This document shows, one piece after another, positions 1-8,506 of a DNA stretch of 64,000 nucleotides. Position 1 is the stretch's first letter. Each line of letters opens with the position of its first letter. A program made the translations under genes and the position numbers. The notes under the pieces are model-generated. The model was given only the letters and a program-made list of their open reading frames with translations. It was not told where the DNA came from and did not search any database. The stretch comes from Rhodococcus sp. 14-2483-1-2 (GTDB lineage: Bacteria > Actinomycetota > Actinomycetes > Mycobacteriales > Mycobacteriaceae): contig NZ_NPFW01000014.1 in the NCBI RefSeq assembly GCF_002259405.1, positions 1 through 64,000 of the forward strand, in the 5' to 3' direction.

Positions 1-164
1 TCGTGCATCAACTCGTGCATGTACATGCCACTGCGGGAGATCGCGCCCTGATCGAAACCGACGAGGTAGAGCACGACGAAGGCGAGCAGGATCGTTGCGA
101 TCATCACGGTCGAGGCCGCGATCTTCTGCAGGGCGGTGTCGGGTGCTGCGGACAAGGTGGTCAT
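1..164 (-). CDS. cbtB: CbtB-type cobalt transporter subunit (partial, cut at window edge)
   Basis: Only the first 54 codons are present; the gene runs off the left edge. The visible part has a short cytoplasmic N-terminus, one membrane segment (about residues 17-36, MIATILLAFVVLYLVGF) and then the start of a His-containing motif, HELMH. That is the layout of CbtB, the small one-helix partner of the CbtA cobalt transporter, whose His-rich end is thought to bind Co2+. It lies 45 bp downstream of the nitrile hydratase accessory gene on the same strand, so it probably feeds cobalt to the enzyme. A cbtA gene would be expected just outside the window. Confidence 0.75.
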   Translation of the reverse strand, partial: MTTLSAAPDTALQKIAASTVMIATILLAFVVLYLVGFDQGAISRSGMYMHELMH

Positions 165-209
165 GGGATGTACCGCTTTCGGGTGGTGGTCGAGTGTGTT
201 TTCGAGATT

Positions 210-635
210 TCAGGTGCGGGCCGGATCGATGCTCACGGGTTCGAGATGCGCCTTGTGGTGGTCGCGATCGGGTGGCGTTGCGAGCACTGTCTCGGTTCGT
301 TCGTCGAGAACCGCGTCGCTGAGCAAGCCGCTACCGGAAAGTCGTGTTTCCAGTGCCGTGAGCCAGTGTTCGTAGTAGGACCAGGGTGATTCCTCGGCCG
401 GATCGTTCCGTTCCTCCCACGACTTGATCGACTCGATCAACGAGAGCTGAAATTCCGACCACTCGAACTGGCGGGCATCGTAGGCCGCGACGGCCATGGC
501 GAAGGCGCGTATCTCCCAGGGTTTGGTGAAGGCGGTGTCGCCACCCGGTACATCGGGGAGGCTGCAGACGAGCTTCTCCACCCGGCGGCGTGCATCGCCG
601 AGTTCGGTTGCGTCCGGGCGGATTGTCGTCGTCAT
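210..635 (-). CDS. Nitrile hydratase accessory protein (activator / subunit-swapping chaperone type)
   Basis: 141 residues. It is related to the N-terminal part of nitrile hydratase beta subunits: the segment [18 protein letters not shown] resembles the [12 protein letters not shown] region of the beta subunit upstream, and [14 protein letters not shown] matches its [12 protein letters not shown]. Proteins of this type (NhlE/P14K in other actinomycetes) deliver the cobalt-loaded alpha subunit to the apoenzyme by subunit swapping. The ATG overlaps the stop of the alpha gene by 4 bp, which implies translational coupling. Order beta-alpha-accessory-cobalt transporter is typical of Co-type clusters. 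Confidence 0.88.
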   Translation of the reverse strand: MTTTIRPDATELGDARRRVEKLVCSLPDVPGGDTAFTKPWEIRAFAMAVAAYDARQFEWSEFQLSLIESIKSWEERNDPAEESPWSYYEHWLTALETRLSGSGLLSDAVLDERTETVLATPPDRDHHKAHLEPVSIDPART

Positions 636-1234
636 GCCGTCGCCTCGATAGCGGGACCGACGCCGATCATGCTGTCGCGACTGACCAACTCGGCCAGCTG
701 ATCCTCGGTCCATCCGTCGGTACCCGCCGGACGCGCAGGAAGTACCCAGTACCGCATCTCGCTGCTCGAGTCCCAGACACGAATCTCCACGTCGTCGGAG
801 ACCGTGTAACCGAAGCTCTCGGCCAGTACCTTGCGCGGCTCGCGCACGATCGCGGCCCGGTACTGGGGCTCTTTGTACCAGTTCGGCGGCAGTCCGAGAA
901 CGGGCCACGGGTAGCACGAGCAGAGCGTGCAGACGATCACGTTGTGGACTTCGGCGGTGTCTTCCACGACCACCATGTCTTCGCCCTGCAATCCGCCGAT
1001 GCCGAGTTCGGCGCACGCGCCGGTCGCGTCGGCGAGGAGTCGGGCCTTGAACTCCGGGTCGGACCATGCTTTGGCCACGACCTTGGCACCCAGCTGCGGG
1101 CCCACTTCGTTCTCGTAGATCTCGACGAGACGGTCGATGGCCTGGGTGGTCATGATGCCCTTCTCGATCAGCATCGATTCCAACGCCTTGACGCGTGCAG
1201 CGATCTCTTCCTGGCTACGAACAAGTCCACTCAT
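632..1234 (-). CDS. nthA: Nitrile hydratase alpha subunit, cobalt type
   Basis: 200 residues, normal for the family. With the beta subunit it hydrates nitriles to amides in the cytoplasm. The metal site is visible at residues 102-107 as CTLCSC, whose cysteines bind the metal and are partly oxidised in the mature enzyme. Threonine after the first cysteine is characteristic of cobalt enzymes; iron enzymes have CSLCSC. The following [14 protein letters not shown] is also conserved. The start codon overlaps the beta stop by 4 bp and the stop overlaps the accessory gene start by 4 bp, so the three genes form a tightly coupled unit. Confidence 0.97.
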   Translation of the reverse strand: MSGLVRSQEEIAARVKALESMLIEKGIMTTQAIDRLVEIYENEVGPQLGAKVVAKAWSDPEFKARLLADATGACAELGIGGLQGEDMVVVEDTAEVHNVIVCTLCSCYPWPVLGLPPNWYKEPQYRAAIVREPRKVLAESFGYTVSDDVEIRVWDSSSEMRYWVLPARPAGTDGWTEDQLAELVSRDSMIGVGPAIEATA

Positions 1235-1938
1235 ACTGCCTGTGCTCCTTCGGTTTTCACGAGTTCGATGTAGGGTTCCCAGACGTCGAAATACACGGCT
1301 TGATTGGCGTCAGCGGTCTCCGTGCCCCACAGTTCGTCGGCTTCGAAGCGGACGTTGTAGACGTGCTCGGGACAGTCGCCGAGGTTGTTGCCCGCGGTAT
1401 CGGGATAGATGAATGTGCCGTGTGCCATCACGATTTTCCCGGTTGCGCCGCGAATGTAGCGCGCCTTCCTGGTGTGGCCGCGGGGTGAGCCGCGCAGCAC
1501 GCGAACCGTGTCGCCGACCGCGAAGCGTGCGACTTTGTCACTTTCCCTCTTGGCCGGTGCGCCTGCGGGTACGACGGCGTCGATGAAGGCCAACAGTTCG
1601 GGATCATCGGCATGATCGGGCAGCGGAGCATCGGGGTTCTTCAGGAAGTGCTCGGTTCGGCGATCGAGTTCGTCGAGGTCCAACTTTCCGGTGCGCTCAC
1701 CGTGGTACTCGACGGTGTGGATCCAATGTTCGTAGTACGGCGACTTCAGATAGACCGCGGGGTCGATCAGCTCCATGCCGTAACGAAATTGGTCGACTCC
1801 GAAGAATCCGCCACGGAAGCACATGGAGAACATGCCGAAAGCGACCTTTTCCCATTCCGCTCGAAATATCGGTTCGTTCTCGGGGACGACAACGGTTCCG
1901 ATTCCATCGGTTCCGCCGAGGTCGAATACTCCGTTCAT
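1231..1938 (-). CDS. nthB: Nitrile hydratase beta subunit
   Basis: 235 residues. The N-terminus [14 protein letters not shown] is the hallmark of nitrile hydratase beta chains, which build the substrate channel and cover the alpha-chain metal centre. The C-terminal half carries the SH3-like barrel region ([10 protein letters not shown], then [14 protein letters not shown]). A good ribosome site (GGAG) sits 8 bp before the ATG. Beta-before-alpha order is that of cobalt enzymes and some high- and low-molecular-mass NHase operons of Rhodococcus. It begins 27 bp after the amidase stop. Confidence 0.97.
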   Translation of the reverse strand: MNGVFDLGGTDGIGTVVVPENEPIFRAEWEKVAFGMFSMCFRGGFFGVDQFRYGMELIDPAVYLKSPYYEHWIHTVEYHGERTGKLDLDELDRRTEHFLKNPDAPLPDHADDPELLAFIDAVVPAGAPAKRESDKVARFAVGDTVRVLRGSPRGHTRKARYIRGATGKIVMAHGTFIYPDTAGNNLGDCPEHVYNVRFEADELWGTETADANQAVYFDVWEPYIELVKTEGAQAV

Positions 1939-1965
1939 CTGTTTCTCCTTCGATGTGATGGGTCG

Positions 1966-3528
1966 TCAGGGCGACGTGAGGGCAACGCGGCTTCGCGCGG
2001 AATCGGGCGTGGGAAACCCGCCGACGAGTTGTTCGTATGCATGACCCACACGCAGCACCGTGGCGTCGTCGAAGTGCTTGCCTACGATCATCATTGCGGC
2101 AGGGAGGCCGTCGACCAGATCCGCCGGAACAGACAGCGCCGGGTGTCCGGTCACATCCAACGGGGCTGCGTTGACGACCATCCCGAGGGCCTTGGTGAGG
2201 TAGGTGGCACGGTCGATGCCGGCGTCGGGCAACTCGGTGGCGGTATAGGGAAGAGTGGGCATCACCAGTACGTCGTAGGCTTCGAGCGCGGTGTCGTACG
2301 CGGCACGAGCCGTCGGAACGAGGTTGCGGGCCTTACCGTAGATCGCCGATCCCAGTGTGGTTGTCCCGTGATGTCCGCACAGCGCAACGAGTTTGACGGT
2401 CTCGGACACTTCGTCGGCGTGCTCCATTCGTCGGCCGGCGAAGTACGCCATCTGTTCCGGGTCGTACAGACCACTCGCGTTGAGCCCGTAGCCGTTACCG
2501 TCGAGCATCTGGTACGCCGCTCCGTCGGTCGCGATGACGTTCCAGACGTGGAAGGCGTGTCGATGCCACGGAATGCTCACCTCCTCGACCACCGCACCGG
2601 CCTCGGCGAAGCGCTGCACTGCAGCTCGGACTGCGGCGTCGACCGCGGGCTGGGAGGACTCGTGGCCGAAACCTTCTGTGACGACGCCGATTCGGAGCCC
2701 CTCCACCCCGTGGTCGAGACCCAGGGTGTAGTCGACGGTGGATACGTCCGCGGGCTGGCGGGGATCGTTGCCGTCGGATCCGGCGATGACCGACAGCATC
2801 AGGGCCGCGTCGGCGACCGTCCGGGCGATCGGGCCGACGTGGTCGATGGTGCGCTCTATCGGGAAGGCTCCCGTGTACGGAACCAGGCCGAACGTCGGCT
2901 TGTGGCCGACGACTCCACAGAACGCGGCCGGAATGCGGATGGACCCACCCTGGTCGCCGCCGATTGCCATGTCGACATCACCGTTGGCGACCAAAGCACC
3001 GCTGCCACTGGAGGACCCACCCGCTTCGCGACCGAGATCCCACGGGTTTCGCACCGGTCCCGACGCGGAGGTGAAGCTCGAACCGGAGAAACACAGGTCC
3101 TCGCACACCGACTTGCCGACGATCTCGGCCCCGGATTCCAGCAGGCGCGTGACGACGGTGGCGTCGCGTGAGGGGACGAAGCCTTCGAGGGTGCGTGAGC
3201 CGTTCATCATCGGCACCCCGGCCACGGCGACGTTGTCCTTGATGGCGACGCGTTTTCCGGCGAGGCGGTCGTCCACCGGCTCGGCCGATCGGATCGCGGT
3301 GGTGACGTACCAGGCTCCGAGCGGATTCTCGGCTTCGGAGAGGACTCGATGTTCTCGATCGGGGATGCTGGGCGCGATCTGTGCGTACAACTCGTCCACG
3401 ACGTCGTAGGACCCGAGAGCCCCGTCGACCAACCCGGCGAACTCCTCACGGTCCGAGGCGCTCAGATCGATCCCGAAATGCTCTGCGGCCGAACCGATCG
3501 CATCCGGATCCGGGCGTGAAACTGTCAT
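1966..3528 (-). CDS. Amidase (amidase-signature family) of the nitrile pathway
   Basis: 520 residues, close to the 521-residue amidases linked to Rhodococcus nitrile hydratases. It would hydrolyse the amide made by nitrile hydratase to acid and ammonia. The Ser-cisSer-Lys triad is visible: Lys97 in VAIKDNV, the Ser-rich turn GGSSSGSG at 170-177, and the nucleophile Ser196 in GDQGGSIRIP. These positions are one residue offset from those I recall for the N-771 amidase (Lys96, Ser195). First gene of the minus-strand catabolic operon; an inverted repeat about 120 bp upstream is a candidate operator. Confidence 0.93.
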   Translation of the reverse strand: MTVSRPDPDAIGSAAEHFGIDLSASDREEFAGLVDGALGSYDVVDELYAQIAPSIPDREHRVLSEAENPLGAWYVTTAIRSAEPVDDRLAGKRVAIKDNVAVAGVPMMNGSRTLEGFVPSRDATVVTRLLESGAEIVGKSVCEDLCFSGSSFTSASGPVRNPWDLGREAGGSSSGSGALVANGDVDMAIGGDQGGSIRIPAAFCGVVGHKPTFGLVPYTGAFPIERTIDHVGPIARTVADAALMLSVIAGSDGNDPRQPADVSTVDYTLGLDHGVEGLRIGVVTEGFGHESSQPAVDAAVRAAVQRFAEAGAVVEEVSIPWHRHAFHVWNVIATDGAAYQMLDGNGYGLNASGLYDPEQMAYFAGRRMEHADEVSETVKLVALCGHHGTTTLGSAIYGKARNLVPTARAAYDTALEAYDVLVMPTLPYTATELPDAGIDRATYLTKALGMVVNAAPLDVTGHPALSVPADLVDGLPAAMMIVGKHFDDATVLRVGHAYEQLVGGFPTPDSARSRVALTSP

Positions 3529-3649
3529 GTCGTCTCCTGTCGAAACAGCAAGTCGTGTCGGTGTGTCGGAGGGACGAACGCGCCCCTACCCACCGAGGTT
3601 CTCTGTACTCGGATCAGGCGACGCTAAAGCAGTTCTAGTCAATGCGTCA

Positions 3650-3669
3650 ATATGTATCGACATATTGGC
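3650..3669. promoter_or_regulatory. Inverted repeat upstream of the amidase-nitrile hydratase operon (candidate operator)
   Basis: CAATATGT-ATCG-ACATATTG, perfect 8-bp arms with a 4-bp spacer, in an AT-rich pocket of the 222-bp gap between the sensor gene and the amidase gene. AT-rich dyads of this kind are usual ArsR-family targets, and an ArsR-type gene stands at the head of the locus. A related half-site, CAACATATCG, is found at about 5622-5631 before that ArsR gene. Function is inferred from position only. Confidence 0.5.
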
Positions 3670-3750
3670 CGGTAAATTCTGTGTTGCGTCGAGTTCACGC
3701 GAATTCAGGGGTGACGAGAAGTGCGTATCGGCTTCTCGCCGGTGTGTGGG

Positions 3751-5151
3751 CTACCGCGGCCGAAAGATGCCGCCCTGTGACACGGCCAGCATGATGGCGG
3801 GCCCCGTCGGACCTTCGTCGACGCGACTCGATGTCGACCGGTCCGACAGGCGTCGACGAAGCGTCTCTCGATCGAGCTCGCTGCGGGTCGCCCCGAGTAT
3901 CCGAGCGTAGGCAGCGATCGCCTCGTACGTCGTTTCGGACAGTGAGCTCATGGGCGGCTTCGGGCCGGCTTGCAGTGCGTTGTAGCGGTTTTCGAGATCT
4001 CTGTGCAGGTCGGTGGCACCCTGGAAGTACGCGAACGCCGCCCATACTCCGTCGGAGGCCGAGGTGCCGATCAGCTGTTGGGTTGCTTCGTCGAGCACCA
4101 GGGCCAACGTGCGCGTTGTCGACCGCAGGCCCGCGTCGAAGCATTGTTGCTCGAAGACGACCTCGTCGTGGCCCACCAGCGACGACAGAATCAGCTCCGC
4201 CCCGGAGCGCTCGATGTCAGCGATGGTGGAGGAGAAATCCTCGGTCCCGAGGGGCAGGTACGCATCGCCGAGGACCGAACCGTTGTTCTCTGCGACAACT
4301 CGTCGCGCAGCCCAGTGCGCGCCGTACGACCAGGAGTACCGGTGTCCGACGAAAAACCATGTACGGCTGTCGGTCTCGGTCATCAACGCAGGAATTCCGG
4401 CGCGCGCCTGCGCGAGTGGGCGTTCGCCGAGCCGCACTATGCCGGGATCCGGGCGCCCGCCTTCGTTGAGGACGGTATGCACCACCAGCACATCGCTGTC
4501 GGTCAACGCCGACGCCGCAGCGTTGAACGTTGCCGAGGTGACGCAGGCAAAGATGATGCGGCAGCCACTGCGAAGCAGGCGGCGCGTGGCGGTAGCCCCC
4601 GCCCGTGAGTCGGATGCGTCGTCGCCTATCAGCAGTTCGACGGGTAGACCGCGAATTCCGCCATCGGCATTGATCTCGTCGACGGCCAATCGAGCCAGAG
4701 TCTCGGTGGCTTGCGCGAACACCGCTGCCGATCCTGATTTGCTGACGAGGAGTCCGATGCGGTGGCGATCCGGCCGAAGTGGTTCGGGGGGACCGTAACC
4801 ACGTTTGTGCGCCAGCCAGGCCACGCCGTCTCGATCGAGACCGGACTCGAGTACCAATCGGGTGCCGGTGCCGTCGGGGTGGAATCGCAAGGTCAACCGG
4901 CCTCGCCAAGGCTGATGATGGACCACCACCACCGATTTCGCCGGTCGCACTGCCGCGACGTGGCCGAGCAGCGTGATGGGCATGCCGGATGCTCCCGTCC
5001 CGCCCACCGGCAGGGACACCGACACCGCGGCCCCGACGACCAGCCGGGTGCACTCGAGGTCGAGCAGGTTCCCGTCGAGAAACTGCTGATACGCAACCGC
5101 GGGCGGGTGAGGTACGTGGATTTGCGCCGTCACGGACAGGTCGGACATCAC
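3751..5151 (-). CDS. SRPBCC domain fused to AmiC-like periplasmic-binding-fold protein; probable amide/nitrile sensor
   Basis: 466 residues and no signal peptide, so probably cytoplasmic. Residues 1 to about 128 look like an SRPBCC/START-type ligand pocket: it opens with VTAQIHVPHPPAVAYQQFLDG and includes the strand LRFHPDGTGTRLVLESGL. From about residue 131 (RIGLLVSKSG) it continues as a type-1 periplasmic-binding fold, with LAVDEINADGGIRGLPVEL. That second part matches AmiC, NhhC and NhlC, the cytoplasmic amide sensors of amidase and nitrile hydratase operons. The gene sits between an ArsR-type regulator and the amidase on the same strand, as expected for an inducer sensor. The SRPBCC fusion is unusual for this role. 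Confidence 0.8.
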   Translation of the reverse strand: MMSDLSVTAQIHVPHPPAVAYQQFLDGNLLDLECTRLVVGAAVSVSLPVGGTGASGMPITLLGHVAAVRPAKSVVVVHHQPWRGRLTLRFHPDGTGTRLVLESGLDRDGVAWLAHKRGYGPPEPLRPDRHRIGLLVSKSGSAAVFAQATETLARLAVDEINADGGIRGLPVELLIGDDASDSRAGATATRRLLRSGCRIIFACVTSATFNAAASALTDSDVLVVHTVLNEGGRPDPGIVRLGERPLAQARAGIPALMTETDSRTWFFVGHRYSWSYGAHWAARRVVAENNGSVLGDAYLPLGTEDFSSTIADIERSGAELILSSLVGHDEVVFEQQCFDAGLRSTTRTLALVLDEATQQLIGTSASDGVWAAFAYFQGATDLHRDLENRYNALQAGPKPPMSSLSETTYEAIAAYARILGATRSELDRETLRRRLSDRSTSSRVDEGPTGPAIMLAVSQGGIFRPR

Positions 5152-5190
5152 GCCACCACGGTCATGTCGATCGAACGCGGACTCCCGGTG

Positions 5191-5571
5191 TCACGCGCGC
5201 CGGCGAGGCCGAGCTTCCGATGCGGCGTCATCGGTGCGGTCGGTACTGGGCGCATCGCTGGGTGCCTGTGCCGCCACCAGGGACCGCTCGAGCACATCAC
5301 GCAGAAACTGTAGAGCGTCGTTGGCCGGACCGGCTGGGTCCACGGAGAAAAAGCGGTTCCGACCGGCACGCCGTTCGACGATGACCCCGGACATCTTGAG
5401 GGCTTTCAGATGAGCCGACACGGTGGTGCGTCCTACCGACGAGATGTGTTCGCTGATGAACCCTGCGCTGCACTCACCGTGCGAGGCCAGGGTGTCCAGG
5501 ATTTCGCGACGGACCTGATCGGCAAGAGCTGCGAACACCAGCTCTCGACTCTGTTGATCACCGACGTCCAT
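5191..5571 (-). CDS. ArsR-family transcriptional regulator (NhlD-like)
   Basis: 126 residues from the chosen ATG, which has GAGGAC just upstream; the reading frame stays open further but lacks a comparable ribosome site. The winged helix is clear: VFAALADQVRREILDTLA, then VGRTTVSAHLKALKMSGVI and the wing VERRAGRNRFFSV. No CxC metal motif is seen in helix 3, so it may not sense metal. A CadC/ArsR-like regulator (NhlD) and an AmiC-like protein (NhlC) control the low-mass nitrile hydratase of R. rhodochrous J1, and the same pair is present here. The C-terminal 25 residues are charged and look disordered. Confidence 0.82.
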   Translation of the reverse strand: MDVGDQQSRELVFAALADQVRREILDTLASHGECSAGFISEHISSVGRTTVSAHLKALKMSGVIVERRAGRNRFFSVDPAGPANDALQFLRDVLERSLVAAQAPSDAPSTDRTDDAASEARPRRRA

Positions 5572-5734
5572 CACTGTCCTCGTCCTGGAATTGGTTGCAC
5601 CCCGAATAGGTCGACTGGCATCAACATATCGCACGTGGTCGAGGGTCGAAAGCTCTGTCGGTGCATCCGATGCCGCTGATATCCGGTAACGCCCGCCCGA
5701 GAGTCGGGTGCCCTTCGGTTCCGAACGGGAATTC

Positions 5735-5752
5735 AAGCAAGCATGCTTGCTT
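5735..5752. promoter_or_regulatory. 18-bp perfect palindrome between the ArsR and WhiB genes
   Basis: AAGCAAGCATGCTTGCTT reads the same on both strands. It lies about 165 bp upstream of the minus-strand ArsR gene and 90 bp upstream of the plus-strand WhiB gene, in an AT-rich stretch. A second small dyad, TTCGG-TT-CCGAA, lies at 5714-5725. A regulatory role at this divergent promoter is inferred. Confidence 0.5.
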
Positions 5753-5841
5753 TTAAGTACTACGAATGACTGAAAGGACTTGTAAAAGTATGACGAATGC
5801 GAGATAGTGAGCTTGTTCACTTTTCAGTGAGGAGACAGCTC

Positions 5842-6144
5842 ATGGTGCGAGGCGCACCCGCCAGGCCAGTCCAACTTCCCGTCCCCAACGCAGACGTATG
5901 GGACTGGCAACTCGACGGCCTGTGTCGCGGATTGGACTCGTCCGTGTTCTTCCACCCCGAAGGTGAACGAGGCCGCGCTCGCACCTCGCGCGAGAAATCC
6001 GCCAAGCAGGTCTGCGGCCGCTGCCCAGTACTCGAACAATGCCGCCAGCACGCCCTCGAGGCGAACGAGCCCTACGGCGTGTGGGGCGGAATGTCTGCAC
6101 ACGATCGCGCCGACTTCTACCGCGGGGCCGTCCGAACCGCTTGA
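5842..6144 (+). CDS. WhiB-family iron-sulfur transcription factor (WhiB3-like)
   Basis: 100 residues. The four cluster-binding cysteines are at 28, 58, 61 and 67 (C-X29-C-X2-C-X5-C), and the G(V/I)WGG turn is present as YGVWGGMS. The segment WDWQLDGLCRG and SVFFHPEGERGRAR look most like WhiB3, a redox-sensing regulator that acts with sigma factor SigA. I chose the ATG preceded by GAGGAGACAGCTC; an upstream ATG 45 bp earlier has no such site. It stands alone, divergent from the nitrile regulators, and is not obviously part of that pathway. Confidence 0.92.
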   Translation: MVRGAPARPVQLPVPNADVWDWQLDGLCRGLDSSVFFHPEGERGRARTSREKSAKQVCGRCPVLEQCRQHALEANEPYGVWGGMSAHDRADFYRGAVRTA

Positions 6145-6406
6145 TCCTGCGGCGCCGCCGATCGGTGACTTCGTAGACGATCTCGGGATCATCTTCATCA
6201 GCTGGTTGCTCACCCACCTCGGAGGGCCCGAAGCGAAGATCGCCGGCCGAGTTCACTGCTCGCAGGCCAGGCTCCCGATTGTGCAGACATGGGTACCGCC
6301 CGCCTGGGTTCGCTGAGTCGACCGGCTGCTGCCCCGTTTGGCGAGAGCTCGGCAATGTTCGGTCAATTCCTATGCCGCAGAGAGTGTTCGGGGATTTCTG
6401 TATCCG

Positions 6407-6919
6407 TCAGTGCCCGAGTCTGTCCAGAAGTCTGCTGAGAGTTCGGCGTTCGTGATCGGTGAGGTCGGCAACGAGAGTCTCTTCGTGTGTGAGTAGATCC
6501 CGCACCGTTGCTTCGATCAACGCGTGGCCGTCGGCCGTGAGTGTCACTGCGACTGCGCGACGCGACGCATCGGACGGTGATCGGGTTATCCAGCCGGCTT
6601 GCTCCGCACGGGCGAGCCGTTGAGAGATGGCACCGGCGGTAACAAGCGATCGCGCGGTCAGTTGTCTGCTGGTGAGTTCGTAGGGCGGACCGGCACGCCG
6701 AAGCGTGCTCAGCAGGTCCAAGGTCGCCGGCTCGACGCCGATTCTCGCCAGGGTGCGTCGCCGGTCGTCGGCCAGTCGCTTTGCCGCTTGCCAGAGCGGG
6801 GTGATGACCTCGATGGATGAGGTCGGCGCGTCGGGCAATTCTCTTCGCCACGCGGCCGCTATCTCGGCAGCGGAGATCGGCGTGCCTGTACCTACCGGAT
6901 AGTCCTCGTCCTCGTGCAT
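6407..6919 (-). CDS. MarR-family transcriptional regulator
   Basis: 170 residues. A winged helix is visible around LTSRQLTARSLVTAGAISQRL (recognition helix) followed by RAEQAGWITRSPSDASRRAV (wing). The N-terminal 35 residues are an extension rich in acidic residues. It is divergent from an SDR gene with 77 bp between starts, a usual arrangement for a local repressor. A dyad ACATTC-N5-GAATGT lies in that gap. Ligand unknown. Confidence 0.88.
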   Translation of the reverse strand: MHEDEDYPVGTGTPISAAEIAAAWRRELPDAPTSSIEVITPLWQAAKRLADDRRRTLARIGVEPATLDLLSTLRRAGPPYELTSRQLTARSLVTAGAISQRLARAEQAGWITRSPSDASRRAVAVTLTADGHALIEATVRDLLTHEETLVADLTDHERRTLSRLLDRLGH

Positions 6920-6947
6920 CGATCGCGCTCCATCTTCTCGTTGGGTA

Positions 6948-6964
6948 CATTCGACCGGAATGTT
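6948..6964. promoter_or_regulatory. Candidate MarR operator in the marR/SDR divergent promoter
   Basis: ACATTC-GACCG-GAATGT, perfect 6-bp arms, 28 bp upstream of the MarR start and 32 bp upstream of the SDR start. Placement would allow control of both genes. Inference from symmetry and position. Confidence 0.4.
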
Positions 6965-6996
6965 TAGCGCTGAACGTGAACGAAAGGAAGTCTGCC

Positions 6997-7719
6997 ATGT
7001 CCCGTCTCGTTCTCGTCACAGGCGGTTCGAGCGGTCTCGGAAAGGCGATCGCCGTCCGGTTCCTGGCCGGGGGTGACTCGGTGGTGATCACCGGCCGGAC
7101 CGCAGACACCGTCGAGCAGTCCGCGCAGGAGATCGGTGCGCGAGGCGTCCGGTGCGATGCGTCGTCACCGACCGATGTCGAGGCCTTGTGCGGCGGGCTC
7201 GGAGGACGTGTCGACGTGCTGGTCAATACGGCCGGCGGCAACACCGATCTGTCGGCCTCCGGGCGCGGTGAATCGCTGAGCGGGATCGCGGCTGCTTGGC
7301 GAGCAAATCTGGAGGCCAACCTGATCAGTGCGGTCCTCACCACCATGGCCGTACTACCGCTGATCCCCTCGGGCGGCAGCGTCGTCAATGTCGGCTCCAT
7401 CGGTGCGGAGTATGCAGGCTCCTCATATGGGGCCGCCAAAGCTGCGGTCGCAGCGTGGACTGCCGGGCTGTCTGCACAGGTCGGTCCGCGCGGCATCACC
7501 GCCAACACGATCTCGCCCGGCTACATCGAAGACACTGCGTTCTTTCACGGACAGCTCAGCGACGAACGACGCGACGCTCTGATTGCGGCTACACACGATC
7601 AGCGAGCAGGCAAGCCTGACGACATCGCAGCAGCGACCTTGTTTCTCGCATCCGACGGTGCCCGGCACATCACCGGACAGAACCTCCATATCAACGGCGG
7701 TGCATTCACCACGCGATGA
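6997..7719 (+). CDS. Short-chain dehydrogenase/reductase
   Basis: 240 residues, a classical SDR length. NAD(P)-binding motif TGGSSGLG is at residues 8-15, NTAGG stands for the usual NNAG, and the active site is Ser (VGSIGAEYAGSS) with YGAAK giving Tyr and Lys. The C-terminal LFLASDGARHITGQNLHINGG is the FabG-like end. The ATG has AAAGGAAG upstream; a longer open frame upstream is not needed. Substrate cannot be told; the divergent MarR suggests induction by a xenobiotic or phenolic. Confidence 0.9.
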   Translation: MSRLVLVTGGSSGLGKAIAVRFLAGGDSVVITGRTADTVEQSAQEIGARGVRCDASSPTDVEALCGGLGGRVDVLVNTAGGNTDLSASGRGESLSGIAAAWRANLEANLISAVLTTMAVLPLIPSGGSVVNVGSIGAEYAGSSYGAAKAAVAAWTAGLSAQVGPRGITANTISPGYIEDTAFFHGQLSDERRDALIAATHDQRAGKPDDIAAATLFLASDGARHITGQNLHINGGAFTTR

Positions 7720-7773
7720 ACCGGCACGTTGCTCCACCGAACTTGTCGGTGGCTTCGTGTTTCATGACGACCC

Positions 7774-8484
7774 ATGAACAAGGTCCTGCGTGCGACGCTC
7801 GTCAGTGCGGTCGTCATCACCACCGTCATCGGAATTGCGTCGTTCGTGCTGAGTTTCGCTGCACTGTGGGATCTCGCCACGATGGCAGGCGTTCCGCGTT
7901 CGCTGTCGTGGCTGTGGCCGGTGATCGTCGACGGCACCATCCTGCAGGCCACGATCTCCGTCATCGCGCTCGCCCAATTCGAGGATCAGCACAGTGGCCG
8001 ACGCTTCTTCTGGGGCGTGTTGATCACGGCGGCTCTGGTGAGTATCGGCGCAAATGCCATGCACGCCTTCATTTCCGACGCCGGAACCCTGCATCCCGCT
8101 CTGTCGGCGGCCATTGCGACCGTCGCCCCGGTGAGTCTGTTGGCCGCAACCCACGGACTCGGCATCCTCGTTCGGGTACCCGCAGAACTGCCGAAGACCA
8201 TCGACATCGTCGACGACGAAAAACCTGCCGTCGACGAGTGGGCTTTCGTCCCGCAGGCCGAACCCGTGACACCTGCGCCCGAACTTCCCACACCCGAGAT
8301 ACCGGCACCCGCGCCGACAGAACGCGCCGAGAAGCCGGTCCGCACCGAACCGGTCCGCACCGAACACCGCCCGCCCGAATCTTCGGTCACCTCGGTGCGC
8401 ACGGTCGAGCCTCTCGACGACGTCGATCGCTGGATTCTCGACGAGGAACGGGTGGACGATCTCTATCCCGTCGACGCCCCGTGA
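7774..8484 (+). CDS. DUF2637 membrane protein
   Basis: 236 residues. Four hydrophobic segments fill residues 1-140 (for example TLVSAVVITTVIGIASFVLS and WLWPVIVDGTILQATISVIA), followed by a soluble tail rich in Pro, Glu and Val (PELPTPEIPAPAPTE). The WP(V/I)(V/I)DG motif is typical of DUF2637, a family found on actinobacterial chromosomes and conjugative plasmids. No function is established. It starts 54 bp after the SDR. Confidence 0.78.
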   Translation: MNKVLRATLVSAVVITTVIGIASFVLSFAALWDLATMAGVPRSLSWLWPVIVDGTILQATISVIALAQFEDQHSGRRFFWGVLITAALVSIGANAMHAFISDAGTLHPALSAAIATVAPVSLLAATHGLGILVRVPAELPKTIDIVDDEKPAVDEWAFVPQAEPVTPAPELPTPEIPAPAPTERAEKPVRTEPVRTEHRPPESSVTSVRTVEPLDDVDRWILDEERVDDLYPVDAP

Positions 8485-8506
8485 CAGCCGGTGGCACCAT
8501 CGAAGT

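Noticed and set aside
1612..3171. 519-codon open frame opposite the amidase and nitrile hydratase beta genes
   Set aside because: It is the complement of two well-supported genes and matches no protein family.
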